This document shows, in pieces, positions 7,729 through 10,586 of a stretch of 10,586 nt of DNA; positions within the stretch are counted from its first letter, which is position 1, and each line of letters opens with the position of its first letter. A model generated the notes under the pieces. That model was not told the DNA's origin. It worked only from the letters and a program-made list of their open reading frames with translations, and did not search any database. The DNA is taken from assembly GCA_036846005.1 (NCBI GenBank), contig DAIUCV010000017.1:1-10586 (forward strand), read 5' to 3'. The DNA is from DATEXQ01 sp036846005 (GTDB taxonomy: Bacteria > Patescibacteriota > Microgenomatia > UBA8517). The position numbers were made by a program, and so were the translations under genes.

Positions 7729-8088
7729 ATGGAAACATCAGAAAGCGGCAAAAAAGAATTTTATAAAGGACAAAATATAGTCATGATATTTAAAGGACTA
7801 ATTCCCATTATCCTGCTTGCATCGGGAATAACACTTCTGGCCTTGAGGATTACCGGTTGGAGCCTAATTTTGGGTTTGCCGATTACAGTGATAGGGGTAG
7901 TTTTTTTAATTGCCGTCTATGATGATATCGTCTCGAGAATTGTAGGTAGAATCCCTGAAGAACCGGAACTTACGGTATGTTCAATTTGCGGAGAAACCAC
8001 ACCCAAGTTATTGGGTATTGCTGGGGAAGATACTATTTGTGTCAACTGCAAAAGGAAAATCGAAAGAGGTATCAAGACAACTTCTTAA
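7729..8088 (+). CDS. small two-helix membrane protein with C-terminal zinc ribbon
   Basis: Uncharacterised protein of 119 residues; I do not recognise a named family. A short charged N-terminus leads into two hydrophobic segments (about 20-41 and 45-64), making a helical hairpin with both ends probably in the cytoplasm. The C-terminal part carries two CxxC pairs, C84/C87 (CSIC) and C104/C107 (CVNC), 16 residues apart between pairs, as in a treble-clef or ribbon zinc site, followed by a basic KRKIERGIK tail. A metal-binding or nucleic-acid/protein-docking role is plausible, but not shown. It lies 28 bases after the dCache gene in the same orientation and probably shares its transcript. No clear ribosome binding site precedes the ATG. 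It converges with the O-antigen ligase gene, with a ten-base gap. Confidence 0.7.
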   Translation: METSESGKKEFYKGQNIVMIFKGLIPIILLASGITLLALRITGWSLILGLPITVIGVVFLIAVYDDIVSRIVGRIPEEPELTVCSICGETTPKLLGIAGEDTICVNCKRKIERGIKTTS

Positions 8089-8098
8089 ATTTACTTCC

Positions 8099-10150
8099 TT
8101 ACGGTGTACTGGTAGGACTTGGAATGGGAGATCCCCCGGGAATAGGTGAGGGTGAAGGAGGTTCTGCTCCTTCGGGAAGTTCGATAGGAGGTTGAACGAC
8201 TTGTTCGTTAGTTTGCGGAGGAGTTAAATTCTCAGTTCCGGGTGTTGTTGCTTGGACAGCTGGTTTTTGGGCTTCCAAGTTATCCAATTCCTTCTTGGCC
8301 AAATCGTAATCCGGAGTGTTTCTGTCAACCAGAGAAAGGACATTGGTCATTTCTGTTATGGCATTTTCAAAATCTCCTTTTTCTCTATATGCTATGGCTA
8401 AATTATAATGGGCATTGGCATAATCAGGTTTGGCGACAACCGCAACCTTAAAGACGTCGATGGCATCAATATAATCTTTCATTGCATAATACACTCCTCC
8501 CAGGTTAAGTCTGGTTAGAGGGTTTATGGGATCAAGTGCTACGGCTTGAGAATAAGCTTGAATGGCAAATTGGTCAGCTCCCTGGGAGAAAGCCATTATG
8601 GATTGATATAGTGCGCCCAGAAGTTCCCAATTTCCGCTTCGGGAAGAGTTTAAGGAAACAGCAGCCTTTCCTTCGTTAATGGATTGTTGTATCAGTTGGG
8701 TTATGGTTGTTCTTTCCTCTTCGGTTATCTCTTGGCCTTCGGGTTTTTGGGCTATAGAATTAGCCAAAGCCAAATTGATCTGAGCCATGGATGCATGGTA
8801 TCGATCAACTTGGGGGTTCTTGTTGATGGCCTGAACCATTAAATTATAAGTTTTGGTTCCGTCGTTTGCCGCCAAGGCGTCAAGCGAGTTTTTGAAAAGA
8901 ATTTCCGCCGATACGAATCTAACGCCGAATACAATAATGACGATTATACCGGCAATAATTGGAAGAGTAGCCAAAATGGCGGGAATCCTGGGTGCAAACT
9001 GACCCGCAAAATCACTGGATTCTCCAGGGTCTGTGGCTACTGTACCAAATTTCAGACCAATTTTTTTGGATTTAGAATTAACAGCCAAAAGAAGAAACAG
9101 CAAGAAAATTAGCTCAAAAGAGGATGAAAAGAAAGCAAAGATTACCAAAAGAAGAATTAAAGATATGAGTTTGGCATTTGTCATAAAATTCCAGCCAACC
9201 AAACTTCTTTCTCTGATATCTTTCTGTGCCGATTTATAAATTGCGTAGATTAAAAGAATTAGAGCAGCCAGACCTATTAAACCGGTCTCGGTTATTGAGG
9301 TTAAGTAAAAATCTCTGGCAGCTGTGAATTTTGCATTCCAAAGAGGTGTTTGATTATAGGTAATGGGTCTAAAGACGTTAAAAGCTGTAAGATAATTTCC
9401 GGGTCCAACTCCGAGGATTGGAGATACTTTAAGGGTATCGATCACAATTGACCAGGATGTCTGTAGGTCTACAAATTTAGGAGATGCCGGTTTTCCCGGA
9501 AGAATATTATAGATATTTAAAACCAGTCCGAAAGTAACAACCCCTAGAGAAATCGCAAAGAAGGCTTTTTTAACTACATCCTTTTGACTGATCACAAAAT
9601 TAATTCCCAGCGGAATTAAAACTGCCAAGAATAGTGCTGTCGGAAGATTACCCCCGAGAGTTGTAAAAAAAGAATCTTTTAAATAAGCGGGTAATACCGA
9701 AAATTTAGAAAAAATACCGGTTATGCTAAAGAAGGAGAATATAGAAACAACGATTCCCGAGATAAAGACAGATGTTAATAAGTCTTCTTTATCTTTTTCT
9801 TTTAATTGGTTAACCAGGAAGTAATAAATAGCAGCAAAAATTAAGATGGCTGCTGTACCGGGAAGAAAGAAGGCCTCCATTTTATTAGGAGTTCTTAAAA
9901 TACTGGATACCAAATAAGCAAGCGCCAGCAAAAAAACTGGGAAATCGAAATTCGTAACCGAAATATCAAAATTGCCGCTGACTATCATACGCGTCAGTTT
10001 CAATAAAATTGCGAGAATTACACCGGCGGTTAGAATGATAAGTTTTACAGTTGTAAAGTAATTGGGGAATATTGGTAAGAACGAAACAGGAATCAAAAAA
10101 GCAATCAAGTAAATTATATATTTTTCTAAAATTTCTAGATTTTTTTCCAT
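8099..10150 (-). CDS. O-antigen ligase / Wzy-like polymerase with TPR domain and proline-rich tail
   Basis: Polytopic protein of 683 residues, probably joining or transferring lipid-linked glycans on the outer face of the membrane. Residues 10-215 and 285-415 hold about ten to twelve membrane helices. The central loop (~230-290) has the Wzy_C (PF04932) signature: SPILGVGPGNYLTAF, then FRPITYNQTPLWNAKF, then the ITETGLIG helix start. Residues ~415-610 are soluble with TPR repeats, clearest at 543-572 and 577-606 (ANAHYNLAIAYREKGDFENA). The tail (635-683) is rich in proline, serine and threonine and looks unstructured and extracytoplasmic. This architecture is common in CPR bacteria. O-antigen ligase, polymerase and protein O-glycosyltransferase (PglL-type) cannot be told apart by sequence alone. 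The start follows a purine-rich GAAAAAGAT, a weak ribosome binding site. It is transcribed toward the zinc-ribbon gene. Confidence 0.85.
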   Translation of the reverse strand: MEKNLEILEKYIIYLIAFLIPVSFLPIFPNYFTTVKLIILTAGVILAILLKLTRMIVSGNFDISVTNFDFPVFLLALAYLVSSILRTPNKMEAFFLPGTAAILIFAAIYYFLVNQLKEKDKEDLLTSVFISGIVVSIFSFFSITGIFSKFSVLPAYLKDSFFTTLGGNLPTALFLAVLIPLGINFVISQKDVVKKAFFAISLGVVTFGLVLNIYNILPGKPASPKFVDLQTSWSIVIDTLKVSPILGVGPGNYLTAFNVFRPITYNQTPLWNAKFTAARDFYLTSITETGLIGLAALILLIYAIYKSAQKDIRERSLVGWNFMTNAKLISLILLLVIFAFFSSSFELIFLLFLLLAVNSKSKKIGLKFGTVATDPGESSDFAGQFAPRIPAILATLPIIAGIIVIIVFGVRFVSAEILFKNSLDALAANDGTKTYNLMVQAINKNPQVDRYHASMAQINLALANSIAQKPEGQEITEEERTTITQLIQQSINEGKAAVSLNSSRSGNWELLGALYQSIMAFSQGADQFAIQAYSQAVALDPINPLTRLNLGGVYYAMKDYIDAIDVFKVAVVAKPDYANAHYNLAIAYREKGDFENAITEMTNVLSLVDRNTPDYDLAKKELDNLEAQKPAVQATTPGTENLTPPQTNEQVVQPPIELPEGAEPPSPSPIPGGSPIPSPTSTP
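8154..8173. other. hairpin in the 3' end of the O-antigen ligase gene
   Basis: GAAGGAG (8154-8160) and CTCCTTC (8167-8173) form a perfect seven-base stem with a six-base loop. It lies inside the codons for the proline-rich tail, about 65 bases beyond the stop of the convergent + strand gene. It is the only strong stem near the ten-base convergent gap, but no T-run follows on either strand, so any terminator role is speculative. Confidence 0.25.
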
Positions 10151-10346
10151 ATCTTTTTCAAATTACACACGGATATTAATGATTTTTTCTTAATCTTTTA
10201 TGTGTTTTTGATTGTACCTATTTTGTTCTATTTTGTATTTAATTGTCAAGCCCCATTTAGAAACAAACATATAATCAATATATAAAAAGATATATTACAA
10301 TATAGATAGATATACTTATTATATATAGTATAACAAATATTTAAGT
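10151..10346. other. AT-rich intergenic spacer
   Basis: The 196 bases between two minus-strand genes. Besides the candidate promoter, 10261-10346 is almost entirely A/T with several short palindromes, for example AATATAT/ATATATT (10277-10283 and 10290-10296) and TATACT/AGTATA (10311-10316 and 10327-10332). Neither is followed by a T-run on the minus strand, so neither is a convincing terminator for the surface protein gene. I see no gene or structural RNA here. Confidence 0.6.
10220..10249 (-). promoter_or_regulatory. candidate promoter for the O-antigen ligase gene, overlapping a 10-base direct repeat
   Basis: Read on the minus strand, a perfect TTGACA (10249-10244) is followed after 18 bases by CAAAAT (10225-10220), a four-of-six -10 match, giving a leader of roughly 60-70 bases before the start codon at 10150. 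The -10 region overlaps two copies of CTATTTTGT (+ strand 10218-10226 and 10228-10236), one helical turn apart. The -35 is good, the -10 is mediocre. Confidence 0.35.
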
Positions 10347-10586
10347 TTATTTTAGTCTTACACCTCCGAAAAATCTGACGTTATTATACAAATTTGCAGG
10401 CAATGCTCCTCCACAAGCACCTTGAATTATTGTCCAACCCGTGTTGTTTCCATTATCTGCAGTCGAGTTATCAGCAGAAAGTCCGGGAGATGCAATCGAA
10501 TACTGAACATCAATATAGGAAATACTGGTTGAACCGGATGCTGCTATATCCCAGAAATTTGCTGCTACATCTGGTTCTAGAAAAAC
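10347..10586 (-). CDS. C-terminal end of a putative secreted surface protein (partial)
   Basis: The last 79 codons and TAA of a gene that continues past the right edge. The translation is rich in glycine, serine, asparagine and threonine, with alternating hydrophobic residues: NFWDIAASGSTSISYIDVQY, then ADNSTADNGNNTGWTI, and it ends FFGGVRLK. The pattern of a short strand carrying W-D-I, a strand S-I-S-Y-I-D-V, then a DNGNNTGW turn resembles the repeated beta-strand ladder (parallel beta-helix or related) of large secreted proteins common in CPR bacteria. There is one cysteine and no LPxTG or hydrophobic anchor at the end. It would be exported and may be displayed on the cell surface, possibly as a target of the neighbouring glycan machinery. 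That link, and the family, are inferred from a short fragment. Confidence 0.7.
   Translation of the reverse strand, partial: VFLEPDVAANFWDIAASGSTSISYIDVQYSIASPGLSADNSTADNGNNTGWTIIQGACGGALPANLYNNVRFFGGVRLK

Noticed and set aside
7977..8195. Glycine-rich open frame running past the zinc-ribbon gene
   Set aside because: It overlaps the zinc-ribbon gene in another frame, and its Gly-rich end is the antisense of the proline-rich tail of the O-antigen ligase.
8242..8451. Open frame on the + strand opposite the O-antigen ligase TPR region
   Set aside because: Shadow of the minus-strand TPR coding sequence; the protein shows no family pattern.
10261..10346. Possible origin, CRISPR leader or structured RNA in the AT-rich spacer
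   Set aside because: No regular repeats, no DnaA-box cluster and no GC-containing stems; the palindromes are what such A/T-rich DNA yields by chance.

Overview
The window reads like an AT-rich, gene-dense bacterial genome using the standard genetic code (UGA is a normal stop; the first gene ends on it). The gene repertoire suggests a Candidate Phyla Radiation / Patescibacteria lineage, possibly Microgenomates. The pointers are a polytopic PF10131/YfhO-like glycan membrane protein, an O-antigen-ligase-like protein with a TPR region and proline-rich tail, a compact SufS-SufU pair, and the C-terminus of a secreted beta-rich surface protein. This placement is inference from gene content; there is no rRNA or other marker gene here.

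Layout. (1) Positions 95-4658, + strand: a three-gene glycan/cell-surface cluster with ATGA stop/start overlaps. It holds a SAM-dependent methyltransferase, a family 2 glycosyltransferase with C-terminal membrane helices, and a very large GT-C-like membrane protein with an extracytoplasmic part. (2) Positions 4659-4891: a junction with an AT-rich inverted repeat and a 5'-truncated remnant of sufB (about the last 36 codons, natural stop kept). (3) Positions 4892-6489: sufS and sufU, overlapping by one base, for sulfur mobilisation. (4) Positions 6585-8088: an orphan dCache-type membrane sensor with no signalling output domain, then a small two-helix membrane protein with a zinc ribbon. (5) Positions 8099-10150, - strand, convergent with the previous gene: an O-antigen ligase/Wzy-like polymerase with TPRs. 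(6) Positions 10151-10346: an extremely AT-rich spacer with a candidate minus-strand promoter. (7) Positions 10347-10586, - strand: the 3' end of a surface-protein gene that continues beyond the window.

How they fit together. Most of the window concerns the cell envelope: making, transferring and displaying glycans on surface proteins, with a possible environmental sensor. The sufSU pair is a housekeeping island. The sufB scar directly upstream of sufS shows that a longer suf operon once stood here and lost its 5' part, with the glycan cluster now abutting the break. That scar is the most informative unexpected observation. I did not find a clearly new multi-gene system. The best candidates for undescribed biology are the dCache/zinc-ribbon pair and the amidotransferase-like domain inside the large membrane protein.
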